Below, in pieces: positions 1 through 7,684 of a DNA stretch of 64,000 nucleotides (position 1 is its first letter; each line of letters opens with the position of its first letter). A program made the translations under genes and the position numbers. The DNA lies in contig NZ_JBPWQE010000001.1 in assembly GCF_051811025.1 (NCBI RefSeq), forward strand, positions 1,860,001 through 1,924,000, given 5' to 3'. The notes beneath the pieces are model-generated. The model was given only the letters and a program-made list of their open reading frames with translations, did not search any database and was not told where the DNA came from. The stretch comes from Tardiphaga sp051811025 (lineage in GTDB: Bacteria; Pseudomonadota; Alphaproteobacteria; Rhizobiales; Xanthobacteraceae).

Positions 1-844
1 TCACGGGAAAATCCCGCGCCAGCACGGCATCGACCGTCAAGCGACCGATGCCGGGCAGGTTGAACACGCTTTCGGTGACGACGACGCCGGAGATCAGCAG
101 CGCGAAGCCGGTACCGATCACCGTGATGACCGGCACGGCGGCGTTACGCAGCGCGTGGCGGAACAGCACACCGCTCTCGTTGATGCCCTTGGCGCGCGCG
201 GTGCGGACATAGTCTTCGCCCAGCACCCCGAGCATCGCCGCGCGGGTCATGCGCGCGATCAGCGCGACATAGACAAAGGACAGCGCGATGGTCGGCAGCG
301 TGATGCGCTCAAAGAACGGCCCGAAGCCACGCGAGATGCTGCGGAAACCCTGCACCGGAAACCAGCGTAGCTCGATCGCGAACACTTGGACCAGCACGTA
401 ACCGATCACGAATACCGGCACGGAGAAGCCGATCACGGACAGCGCCATCACGAAACGGTCGATCCATGTGCCGTGTTTCCATGCGGCGATGACGCCGAGC
501 GGGATCGCAACAAGGATCGAAACCAGCATCACGCACAATGCAATGCTCAAAGAGGGCTCGATGCGCTGGTTGACCATCTGCAGCACAGGCACGTTGGAGA
601 TCAGCGAGGTGCCGAAGTCACCATGCAACAGCCGCCAGACCCAGCTGAAAAACTGCGTGTAGAGCGGTTCGTTGAGGCCAAGCTGCGTCCGGATGCGGTC
701 GAGTTGCTCGGGCGTTGCGTTATCGCCGGCGATGATCGCGGCAGGATCGCCGGGCGTCAGCCGAAGCAGCAGAAAGACAAATAGGGCCACCACGCCCATG
801 ACGGGTATGGCCGCAAGAATCCGGCGAATGAGGTATCCGAGCAT
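1..844 (-). CDS. Dipeptide/oligopeptide ABC transporter permease, DppB type (3' end cut off by window)
   Basis: Inner-membrane permease of a peptide/opine/nickel-type ABC importer. Translating the minus strand from the ATG at 844 gives 281 codons without a stop, beginning MLGYLIRRILAAIPVMG. This is the usual DppB/GsiC start: a short amphipathic stretch, then TM1 and the LRLTPGDPA motif. The EAA loop is present near the end as DYVRTARAKGI, followed by RHALRNAAVPVITV. The family is about 305-340 aa, so roughly 30-60 residues lie beyond base 1. The second permease and the ATPases are not in the window and are presumably further left. The two binding proteins at 2546 and 4572 are the likely partners. 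Confidence 0.9.
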   Translation of the reverse strand, partial: MLGYLIRRILAAIPVMGVVALFVFLLLRLTPGDPAAIIAGDNATPEQLDRIRTQLGLNEPLYTQFFSWVWRLLHGDFGTSLISNVPVLQMVNQRIEPSLSIALCVMLVSILVAIPLGVIAAWKHGTWIDRFVMALSVIGFSVPVFVIGYVLVQVFAIELRWFPVQGFRSISRGFGPFFERITLPTIALSFVYVALIARMTRAAMLGVLGEDYVRTARAKGINESGVLFRHALRNAAVPVITVIGTGFALLISGVVVTESVFNLPGIGRLTVDAVLARDFPV

Positions 845-1044
845 GGCGCTTTCCTAGTGGTGGTGTTGATCGAACGTAACTGGACCGCGTCGGTCAACCG
901 GAAACGTCACGGGCTCGCTGCTCTTGATCGTCATGGTCCGCGAAAAGCATAGATTTCTCGAGAAACAATGATTCACTGTCGCAACTTGCCTCAACCCGAA
1001 GTTCGCTAAACTTAAACGTAATGGTAGCAAGTCCTGTGCCATCC

Positions 1045-1080
1045 CCCGGTTCACGCCTGCGATGCAGGGCGCGAACCGGG
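1045..1080 (-). terminator. Hairpin just past the M20 peptidase stop
   Basis: The arms CCCGGTTC (1045-1052) and GAACCGGG (1073-1080) form a strong stem that extends inward with further G-C pairs. It lies 11 nt beyond the peptidase stop in the minus direction. No T-run follows, so it could be an mRNA-stabilising hairpin between peptidase and permease rather than an intrinsic terminator. Confidence 0.35.
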
Positions 1081-1090
1081 CGACGTTGCA

Positions 1091-2224
1091 TTAATCGAGG
1101 GTTGCCAGCAATCCCGCCATCAGGCGGCCGCGGTCAACAAGGCTCTGCGCAACAATATATTCGTTGAGCGTGTGCATATCGGCGCCATGAACGCCAAGGC
1201 CGTCGAGGGTGGGGATACCCATCGCGCCGGTAAAATTACCGTCCGAACCGCCGCCCTTGCTGCCATGGGTCAGTTCGGGCAGGCCGAGCTTTGCGTTGAT
1301 GGCCTTGGCTTTCTCGAACAGGGCCATGGTTCCTGCATTGGGTTCCCACACCGGGCGGGTGACGCCGCGTGTCACATTGAAGGTCACGTCATTCTCAGTA
1401 CCTGAGAGAGCGAGCATGCGCTGAACGCCGGCATCGAGGTCTTCCTGGCGCTTGGCCATGCTCAGTGCTTCGCCGGTGCAGGATGAGGCAACGCAATTGA
1501 CCCATTGTCCGCCATGAACGATGCCGACACTGAATGTGCAATCCGGTCCGGTCATCTCGTCGATCTGCACGATCTTCTTCGCCATTTCGCGAATCGCGGA
1601 GCGGCCATTCGACAGCGTGGCGCCGGAATGGCTGGGGCGTCCGATGGTTTCGAGATTGAAGCGGGCGATGGCGTAGCGGCCTGACGTGACGCCGTTGTTG
1701 GCGCTGCCGGGCTCCGGTACCAGCACATATTTGTTGCGCGCGGCCTCGGCTTCGATGACGTCGCGCGTCGAGGGGGTGCCGACCTCCTCGTCCGGCGTGA
1801 AGAGCACGGTGATCGGCAGCGGAGTCGTGTAGGAGATTCGCATAAGCTGGCGGATCGCTTCCAGCGACAGATAATTACCGCCCTTCATGTCGCAGATCGC
1901 AGGGCCGTAGCAAAGTTCGCCGTCGCGGCGCCACTTCAGTTTTTCGATGGTGCCAACGGGATGAACGGTATCCATATGGCCCGCGATCAGGATGCCGGGT
2001 TCGCCGAATTTCGGGTGTGGAAAACGTGCGCGGATGCAGCCGCCGAATCCCTGACGCCCCGCGATGCGCTCGATGGTCGCACCCATGATCTGCATATCGC
2101 GCGCCGCGAGATCGAGCATGCTGTTAACCGCGTTCGCATCCCAAGTGGGGCTCTCGCATTCGACCCAGGTGCGCAGGCCCTGCAACATGTTCTCAAGATC
2201 AAATGGAAGTTCGGCGGGGTTCAT
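1091..2224 (-). CDS. M20 family metallopeptidase (glutamate carboxypeptidase/CPG2-like)
   Basis: Predicted di-zinc amidohydrolase that removes an amino acid from a peptide or N-acyl conjugate. The M20 ligands are visible: H83 and D85 in GHMDTVHP, D113 in CDMKGG, E146/E147 in PDEEVG, E171 in PEPGS, and a C-terminal His in GADMHTLNEY. I chose the ATG at 2224 (377 aa) because AGAGGA sits about 8 nt upstream; a GTG at 2257 would add 11 residues. No signal peptide is seen, so it is probably cytoplasmic. It shares a strand with the permease and is divergent from the binding proteins, which suggests it cleaves what the importer brings in. A fragment of a second copy survives at 4270-4340. Confidence 0.88.
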   Translation of the reverse strand: MNPAELPFDLENMLQGLRTWVECESPTWDANAVNSMLDLAARDMQIMGATIERIAGRQGFGGCIRARFPHPKFGEPGILIAGHMDTVHPVGTIEKLKWRRDGELCYGPAICDMKGGNYLSLEAIRQLMRISYTTPLPITVLFTPDEEVGTPSTRDVIEAEAARNKYVLVPEPGSANNGVTSGRYAIARFNLETIGRPSHSGATLSNGRSAIREMAKKIVQIDEMTGPDCTFSVGIVHGGQWVNCVASSCTGEALSMAKRQEDLDAGVQRMLALSGTENDVTFNVTRGVTRPVWEPNAGTMALFEKAKAINAKLGLPELTHGSKGGGSDGNFTGAMGIPTLDGLGVHGADMHTLNEYIVAQSLVDRGRLMAGLLATLD

Positions 2225-2545
2225 CAAGTCATTCCTCTTGGATGAGAATTTCGTCACGGATGACTAAGGCGCTCCGTGCGTGCGCACATTTCCAGAGTTC
2301 GTTGGCGAGAGTTCGTGCATGACTTAGCAGCAGCGCAATCGCCTTTGCAAATCGACGATGTGCATTGCAATGCATTCTACACCGTGTGGATGTATCGCGT
2401 GGAAAACGCGATTGACGCGCACCACGCTTGATGCCAAGCCTTTGAAGCCTAAATGATAAAGGCAATACGCGAAGGCGCCTAAAATTCTATCGCGTTGCAT
2501 AATCGATCATCGATCGATGATCAGATTCCAGTCAGGAGAGATTGA
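2225..2545. promoter_or_regulatory. Divergent promoter region, peptidase / first binding protein, with an 18-bp palindrome
   Basis: This 321-bp gap contains no gene. A perfect 18-bp palindrome, GATCATCGATCGATGATC, occupies 2505-2522 and ends 23 bp before the GTG start at 2546. That is a typical position for an operator or repressor site. The matching stretch before the second binding protein (about 4531-4550) keeps the half ATCATCGA, but the other arm is degraded. CAGGAGAG at 2533-2540 is the ribosome binding site, conserved in both copies. Confidence 0.5.
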
Positions 2546-4174
2546 GTGTCCTACATGTCACGTTGGCAGCGTTCTGCGGCCTTCACGAAATTTGCGCTGC
2601 CCGGTCTGGCGGTCGCCGTTGCGCTCGCGCTGCCGGTGCTGTCGTCGCCCGCGCATGCTGCAGGCAAGACCATCACTGCAGTGATGCATTCCGATTTGCG
2701 CGTGCTCGATCCCGGCATCACGACCGGCTATATTGTCCGCGACCACGGCTATATGGTTTACGATACGCTGCTCGGCATGAACTCGAAATACGAGATCAAG
2801 CCGCAGATGGCCGACTGGAAGGTCTCCGACGACAAGCTTGTCTATACATTCACGCTGCGCGACGGCCTGCTGTGGCACGACGGCAAGCCGGTGACCGCGG
2901 AAGACTGCGCCGCCTCGCTGCAGCGCTGGGGCCGCAATGACGGCATGGGTCAGAAGCTCATGGACTTCACCAAGAGCATCGAGGCGCCCGACGCCAAGAC
3001 CATCGTACTGACGCTGAAGGAGCCCTACGGCCTCGTGCTCGACTCCATCGCCAAGCCGTCGTCGCTGGTGCCGTTCATGATGCCGAAGCGTCTCGCCGAA
3101 ACGCCGGCAGGGAAGGCGATTTCCGAGCAGATCGGTTCGGGTCCGTTCAAGTTCGTGCAGGCTGAATTCCAGCCCGGCGTGAAGGCGGTCTACGAGAAAT
3201 TCAAGGACTACAAGCCGCGCTCCGAGCCGACCGACTGGCAGGCCGGCGGCAAGGTGGTGAAGGTCGATCGCGTCGAATGGATCACCATGCCCGATGCACA
3301 GACCGCGGTGAATGCGCTGCAGTCGGGTGACATCGACTTCATGGAAAATGGTCCCTACGACCTGCTGCCGGTCCTGGCGAAGGACCCGGAGCTCAAGATC
3401 GAAGTGCTCAACCCTCTGGGCTTCCAGACCTTCGGCCGCATGAACTTCCTCAACCCGCCCTTCGACAATCCGAAGATTCGCCGTGCCGCATTTCTGGCAA
3501 TGAACCAGAAGCCGGTGCTGGATGCGCTGGTCGGCGATCCCAAATATTACAAGGTCTGCGGCGCCGTGTTCGGTTGCGACACGCCGAATGCCACCGATGT
3601 CGGCTCGGAAAGCCTGGTGAAGGGCAACGGTCTCGCAGAGGCCAAGAAGCTGCTCGCTGAGGCCGGTTACGACGGCACGCCGGTGGTGATCATGGCGCCG
3701 ACCGATGTGACCACGTTGAAGGCGCAGCCGATCGTTGCGGCGCAGCTGCTCCGCGATGCCGGCTTCAAGGTCGAGGTGCAGGCCACCGACTGGCAGACGG
3801 TGCTCAGCCGTCGTCCGAGCCAGAAGCCCGTCAAGGAAGGCGGCTGGAACATGTTCTTCTCGAACTGGGTCGGCGCCGACATTCTCAATCCCATCAGCAA
3901 TGTCGCGACCTCCGGCCGCGGCAAGAGCAATGGCGGCTGGTTCGGCTGGAGCGAAGATGCCGAGCTGGAAGTGCTGCGCGACAAATATGCGCGCGCGACC
4001 ACGCCGGAAGAGCAGAAGAAGCTCGCCGCCGAGATCCAGAAGGAAATCTACGACAAGGTGATCTACATCCCGCTCGGCGAATACAAGGTGCCGAGCATCT
4101 GGCGCACCTCGCTAACCGGCGTCACCCAGGGCGCTGCCATTCCGATGTTCTGGAATATCGACAAGAAGGACTAA
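2546..4174 (+). CDS. ABC transporter substrate-binding protein, family 5 (copy 1)
   Basis: Periplasmic peptide/opine-type binding protein of 542 aa with a Sec signal peptide (basic SRWQR, hydrophobic core, cleavage after PAHA). The SBP_bac_5 signature region follows the N-terminus (YTFTLRDGLLWHDGKPVTAED). The start is GTG, preceded by CAGGAGAG; the paralogue at 4572 uses ATG at the same position, and both starts share the same Shine-Dalgarno. It is closely related to the protein at 4572, with long identical blocks such as LRDG, SLQRWGRNDGMGQKLMDF and SIAKPSSLVPFMMPKRLAE. It probably feeds the permease at 1-844. The ligand cannot be deduced; nearby M20 peptidase suggests a peptide or amino-acid conjugate. 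Confidence 0.92.
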   Translation: MSYMSRWQRSAAFTKFALPGLAVAVALALPVLSSPAHAAGKTITAVMHSDLRVLDPGITTGYIVRDHGYMVYDTLLGMNSKYEIKPQMADWKVSDDKLVYTFTLRDGLLWHDGKPVTAEDCAASLQRWGRNDGMGQKLMDFTKSIEAPDAKTIVLTLKEPYGLVLDSIAKPSSLVPFMMPKRLAETPAGKAISEQIGSGPFKFVQAEFQPGVKAVYEKFKDYKPRSEPTDWQAGGKVVKVDRVEWITMPDAQTAVNALQSGDIDFMENGPYDLLPVLAKDPELKIEVLNPLGFQTFGRMNFLNPPFDNPKIRRAAFLAMNQKPVLDALVGDPKYYKVCGAVFGCDTPNATDVGSESLVKGNGLAEAKKLLAEAGYDGTPVVIMAPTDVTTLKAQPIVAAQLLRDAGFKVEVQATDWQTVLSRRPSQKPVKEGGWNMFFSNWVGADILNPISNVATSGRGKSNGGWFGWSEDAELEVLRDKYARATTPEEQKKLAAEIQKEIYDKVIYIPLGEYKVPSIWRTSLTGVTQGAAIPMFWNIDKKD

Positions 4175-4208
4175 CCCGGCACCGCTGCGGCGGTCCGTGT
4201 GAAGTAAC

Positions 4209-4249
4209 AAACGCCGGCCTGAGTGATCAGGCCGGCGTTTTTTGTTTTT
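4209..4249 (+). terminator. Rho-independent terminator of binding-protein copy 1
   Basis: A perfect 14-bp stem (4209-4222 with 4227-4240, core ACGCCGGCCTGA) closes a GTGA loop and runs into TTTTGTTTTT. A near-identical terminator follows copy 2. Confidence 0.92.
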
Positions 4250-4269
4250 GCGAATGACCTCTCCACGAG

Positions 4270-4340
4270 TGATGCGTTCGATGGTCGCACCCATGATTGC
4301 CATGTCGCGTGCAGCGGGGTCGAGCATGCCGTTGGCTGCG
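4270..4340 (-). pseudogene. Relic fragment of a duplicated M20 peptidase
   Basis: The minus strand encodes MLDPAARDMAIMGATIERI, matching MLDLAARDMQIMGATIERI of the intact peptidase at residues 36-54. At DNA level 4270-4340 aligns with about 2063-2134. Both ends are gone: the amino terminus by a deletion at 4340 and the rest at the duplication junction near 4262. It has no start context or stop of its own and is a scar of the tandem duplication. Confidence 0.8.
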
Positions 4341-4571
4341 TGCGTGACTTGGCAGCAGCAGGCAATCTCCTTTGCAAATTGACGATGTGCATTGGAATGC
4401 CTTCTGCAGCATGTGGATGTAGCGCGTGGAAAACGCGATTGACGCGCATCACGCTTGATGCAAGTCTTTGATGTCTAAAAGATAAAGGCAACGCGTGGTC
4501 GCGCCTAAATTTCTATCGCGTTGCACAAGCAATCATCGACCGATGGTCAGTTTCAAGTCAGGAGAGATCGA

Positions 4572-6197
4572 ATGTCCTACATGTCACGTTGGCAGCGTTC
4601 TGCGGCCTTCACGAAATTGACGCTACCGGGTCTGGCGGTAGCCGTTGCGCTCGCGCTGCCGGTACTGTCGTCGCCCGCGCATGCTGCGGGCAAGACCATC
4701 ACCGCAGTGATGCATTCCGATTTGCGCGTGCTCGATCCCGGCATCACGACGGCCTATATCGTGCGCGATCACGGTTACATGGTTTACGACACGCTGCTGG
4801 CGACGGACGCAAACTTCAAAGTCCAGCCGCAGATGGCGGAGTACAAGGTCTCCGATGACAAGATGGTCTACACCTTCACGCTGCGCGACGGCCTGAAGTG
4901 GCATGACGGCAAGCCTGTCACTGCGGAAGATTGCGTCGCTTCGCTACAGCGCTGGGGCCGCAATGACGGCATGGGCCAGAAGCTCATGGACTTCACCAAG
5001 AGCCTCGAGGCGCCCGACGCCAAGACCATCGTGCTGACGCTGAAAGAGCCCTATGGCCTCGTGCTCGACTCGATTGCCAAGCCGTCCTCGCTGGTGCCGT
5101 TCATGATGCCGAAGCGCCTCGCCGAGACCCCCGCCGGCAAGGCTATTCCGGAGCAGGTCGGTTCGGGTCCGTTCAAGTTCGTGCAGGCTGAATTCCAGCC
5201 CGGCGTGAAGGCGGTCTATGAGAAGAACAAGGACTACGTGCCGCGCTCCGAGCCTGCGAGCTGGGCGGCCGGTGGCAAGGTCGTCAAGGTCGACCGCGTC
5301 GAATGGGTCACGATGCCCGATGCGCAGACCGCGGTGAACGCGCTGCAGTCCGGCGACATCGATTTCATGGAAAACGGTCCCTACGACCTGCTGCCGATTC
5401 TCGTCAAGGACAAGGATCTCAAGATCGAGGTCCTGAATACGCTCGGTTACCAGACTCTGGGTCGCATGAACTTCCTTTTGCCTCCTTTCGACAACGTTAA
5501 GGTTCGCCGCGCGGCCTTCCTTGCGATGAACCAGAAGCCGGTACTCGATGCTCTGGTCGGCAATCCCGAATACATGAAGGTCTGTGGTGCGATGTTCGGC
5601 TGCAACACACCGAACGCCGCTGATGTCGGTGCGGAAACCCTGGTCAAGGGGAACGGTATGGCGGAAGCCAAGAAGGCGTTGACCGAATCCGGTTATGATG
5701 GCACGCCCGTTGTCATCATGGCGCCGACCGACGTATCGACGCTGAAGGCGCAGCCGATCGTGGCGGCGCAGCTGTTGCGCGATGCCGGCTTCAAGGTCGA
5801 AGTGCAGGCGACCGATTGGCAGACCGTGGTGACCCGCCGCGCCAGCCAGAAGCCCGTCAAGGAGGGCGGCTGGAACATGTTCTTCACCAACTGGGTCAGT
5901 GCGGACATTCTCAATCCGGTCTCGAACGTCTCGATCTCGGGCCGCGGCAAGAATGGCGGCTGGTTCGGCTGGTTCGAGGACGCCAAGATCGAAGAGCTGC
6001 GCGACAAGTATGCGCGGGCATCGACGCCTGCAGAACAGAAGGCCATTGCTGCGGAAGTTCAGGCCCGTGCCCTTGAGCAGGTCGCGTATCTGCCGCTTGG
6101 CGAATACCAGGTCCCCAGCATATGGCGGAAATCGCTGACCGGCGTGCTGCCGGGCGCCGCCACTCCGGTGTTCTGGAACATCGACAAGAAAGAATAA
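4572..6197 (+). CDS. ABC transporter substrate-binding protein, family 5 (copy 2)
   Basis: Paralogue of the protein at 2546: 541 aa, same signal peptide and same SBP_bac_5 architecture. An in-frame extension to 4521 exists, but the ATG at 4572 follows GGAGAGATCGA and matches the start of copy 1. Substitutions are scattered; near residue 75, MNSKYEIKPQMADWK in copy 1 becomes TDANFKVQPQMAEYK here. Both copies look intact. They may have different affinities or ligands for one permease. The gene has its own promoter region, inherited from the duplication, and its own terminator. Confidence 0.92.
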   Translation: MSYMSRWQRSAAFTKLTLPGLAVAVALALPVLSSPAHAAGKTITAVMHSDLRVLDPGITTAYIVRDHGYMVYDTLLATDANFKVQPQMAEYKVSDDKMVYTFTLRDGLKWHDGKPVTAEDCVASLQRWGRNDGMGQKLMDFTKSLEAPDAKTIVLTLKEPYGLVLDSIAKPSSLVPFMMPKRLAETPAGKAIPEQVGSGPFKFVQAEFQPGVKAVYEKNKDYVPRSEPASWAAGGKVVKVDRVEWVTMPDAQTAVNALQSGDIDFMENGPYDLLPILVKDKDLKIEVLNTLGYQTLGRMNFLLPPFDNVKVRRAAFLAMNQKPVLDALVGNPEYMKVCGAMFGCNTPNAADVGAETLVKGNGMAEAKKALTESGYDGTPVVIMAPTDVSTLKAQPIVAAQLLRDAGFKVEVQATDWQTVVTRRASQKPVKEGGWNMFFTNWVSADILNPVSNVSISGRGKNGGWFGWFEDAKIEELRDKYARASTPAEQKAIAAEVQARALEQVAYLPLGEYQVPSIWRKSLTGVLPGAATPVFWNIDKKE

Positions 6198-6232
6198 CCG
6201 GCGCCGCTGTGGCGGCTTGGTTTGAATAAGAG

Positions 6233-6272
6233 AGCGCCGGCCTGAGTGATCAGGCCGGCGCTTTTGTTTTTG
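6233..6272 (+). terminator. Rho-independent terminator of binding-protein copy 2
   Basis: A 13-bp stem (6233-6245 with 6250-6262, core GCGCCGGCCTGA) closes a GTGA loop and is followed by TTTTGTTTTT. Its sequence is the sister of the terminator at 4209. Confidence 0.92.
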
Positions 6273-6306
6273 CGAACGACCTCGCAATGACGGGGATGGG
6301 CCGGTA

Positions 6307-6870
6307 CTACCGCTCGGGCGATGCCGCCGACACTACGAGCAGCACGTCGGCCTTGGGCTTGCCGATGCTGCGCACCCAGTGCGGCGTCTCGCCGGAAAAG
6401 TACAAGCAGTCGCCTTTCTTCAGGACGATCTCTTCGTCCTCGATCTTGATCGCCATCTTGCCTGATATGACGAACAGGAATTCTTCGCCTGCATGCGATG
6501 CGCGCGGCGCGAATTTCAGCGGCGGCCGGATCAGGAACGGCTCCATCATCTTGCGTGTGCGTCCCGCAGCCAGCGCCAGCAGATCGACGCCGTCATCCTG
6601 CATGGGCGTTTGCTGTTCGTCCTGCCGGAACAGCGTGTAACGCGGAGCCGGCGTCGGATTGGGATCGAACAGATAGGTGACGTTGACGTCGAGCGCAGCG
6701 GCGAGGCGCAGCAGCGCATTGACCGACGGCGTTTTCAGGCCGCGCTCGACGAGGGAAATGTAGCCGCGCGTCAGTTCGCTCTGGGTGGCGAGCTGATCCA
6801 GCGTCAGTCCCTTGGTGGTGCGTAGCTGGCGCAGATTGAAGCCAACCGCATTCTTGCTGACGTCGAGCAA
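6307..6870 (-). CDS. XRE-family regulator with C-terminal cupin domain
   Basis: DNA-binding regulator of 187 aa. An N-terminal helix-turn-helix (about residues 10-65, with LTLDQLATQSELTRGYISLVERG) is followed by a cupin sensor domain (about 110-185, with PRASHAGEEFLFVISG and GDCLYFSGETPHWVRS). The start is a TTG at 6870, supported by AGGAGATCGACG directly upstream; no ATG fits. The family commonly controls amino-acid, polyamine or osmolyte uptake genes. Its position between the binding proteins and the RidA/MFS pair makes both flanks plausible targets. The cupin ligand is unknown. Confidence 0.88.
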   Translation of the reverse strand: MLDVSKNAVGFNLRQLRTTKGLTLDQLATQSELTRGYISLVERGLKTPSVNALLRLAAALDVNVTYLFDPNPTPAPRYTLFRQDEQQTPMQDDGVDLLALAAGRTRKMMEPFLIRPPLKFAPRASHAGEEFLFVISGKMAIKIEDEEIVLKKGDCLYFSGETPHWVRSIGKPKADVLLVVSAASPER

Positions 6871-7199
6871 CGTCGATCTCCTGATGAGGTGCTTGTTCTT
6901 TTAGAGGGCGCGCGGCGATGGTGGAAGGGCCGTCTCGCTGATCTCTTTGAAAGAGCTCCAGAGCGATGCCGGAGTGTTTCTACAGGAAAACATTGCTGCA
7001 GATATTTCCAGCACGGGCAAGGATAATTTAGGCAAAAGTGCCGGGAAATGCTGATTTTTCGCCTTCGTTATGTGCATCGGCTGCCTTTTGCCGATTTAGG
7101 CATCAGATGCCGATTTTCGTGACGTTGATTTCTGTCAGTAAACCTGTTGGATTTTGATGACGGGAATATGTCCTCAGAAAACGACACGAAGGCAGATAT
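6871..7199. promoter_or_regulatory. Divergent control region between the XRE-cupin and RidA genes
   Basis: The gap of 329 bp contains no gene. Three direct repeats of TGCYGATTT occur at 7049-7057, 7089-7097 and 7108-7116. A GGCAAAAGTGCC inverted repeat lies at about 7031-7042. These are candidate binding sites for the XRE-cupin regulator. RidA translation starts downstream at 7200. Confidence 0.4.
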
Positions 7200-7547
7200 A
7201 TGATCAAGCGTTTGAAACCCGGCAAGCGGCTCAGCATGGCCACTGTTCATGGTGGTCTCGTTTATCTCGCAGGACAAGTGCCGGACGATCTGTCCGTCGG
7301 CGTCGAAGCGCAGGCCTCCGAAGTGCTCGCCAAGATCGATGCGCTGCTGAGCGAAGCAGGTACCGACAAGTCATCGATCCTGAGCGCCACGGTGTGGTTG
7401 CCCAACATCGGCGATTTCGCGGCTTTCAATACGGTCTGGGATGAATGGGTGCCGGCCGGCGCATCGCCTGCACGCGCCTGCGTCGAAGCGCGGCTCGCCA
7501 ATCCGTCGATCCGCGTCGAGATCGCAGCCATCGCTGCCATTCCTTAA
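7200..7547 (+). CDS. RidA/YjgF family protein
   Basis: Small trimeric enamine/imine deaminase of the Rid superfamily, 115 aa. Rid proteins hydrolyse reactive 2-aminoacrylate-type imines formed by PLP enzymes and amino-acid oxidases. The family region PARACVEARL is present, and R105 in PSIRVEI matches the conserved Arg that binds the imino-acid carboxylate. The start ATG at 7200 follows a purine-rich GAAGGCAG. It sits 137 bp upstream of the MFS transporter on the same strand, fitting an amino-acid uptake and catabolism role. The exact subgroup (RidA versus Rid4-7) is not resolved. Confidence 0.85.
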   Translation: MIKRLKPGKRLSMATVHGGLVYLAGQVPDDLSVGVEAQASEVLAKIDALLSEAGTDKSSILSATVWLPNIGDFAAFNTVWDEWVPAGASPARACVEARLANPSIRVEIAAIAAIP

Positions 7548-7684
7548 GCGCCACCGATGCCTGCGCTGAGGCGACTGAAGCAACAGCGAAAGTTCACGAG
7601 AAGACCCGGACTGCGCCGCGAGATGTCGCGGCACGGAACGAGCCCACGCGCCTGAAACTGAACATGTCTTTTGAAGGAGTGAAC

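Larger units (their letters stand above)
4262..6275 (+). repeat. Second unit of a tandem duplication (about 2060-4255 duplicated)
   Basis: The block holding the peptidase 5' part, the intergenic region, the binding protein and its terminator occurs twice in direct orientation. The upstream sequences align almost continuously: 2316-2545 matches 4341-4571, including GTGGAAAACGCGATTGACGC in both copies. The terminators match stem and loop, and even the flank GTTTTTGCGAAYGACCTC is shared. Copy 2 lacks about 180 bp corresponding to 2135-2314, which removed the start of the duplicated peptidase. Divergence of the two copies shows the event is not recent. Confidence 0.85.

Noticed and set aside
4944..6287. 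447-codon ORF on the minus strand opposite binding-protein copy 2
   Set aside because: It is the antisense of a clearly coding gene. Its translation is low-complexity Arg/Leu/Asp-rich with no domain, as expected for GC-rich shadows.
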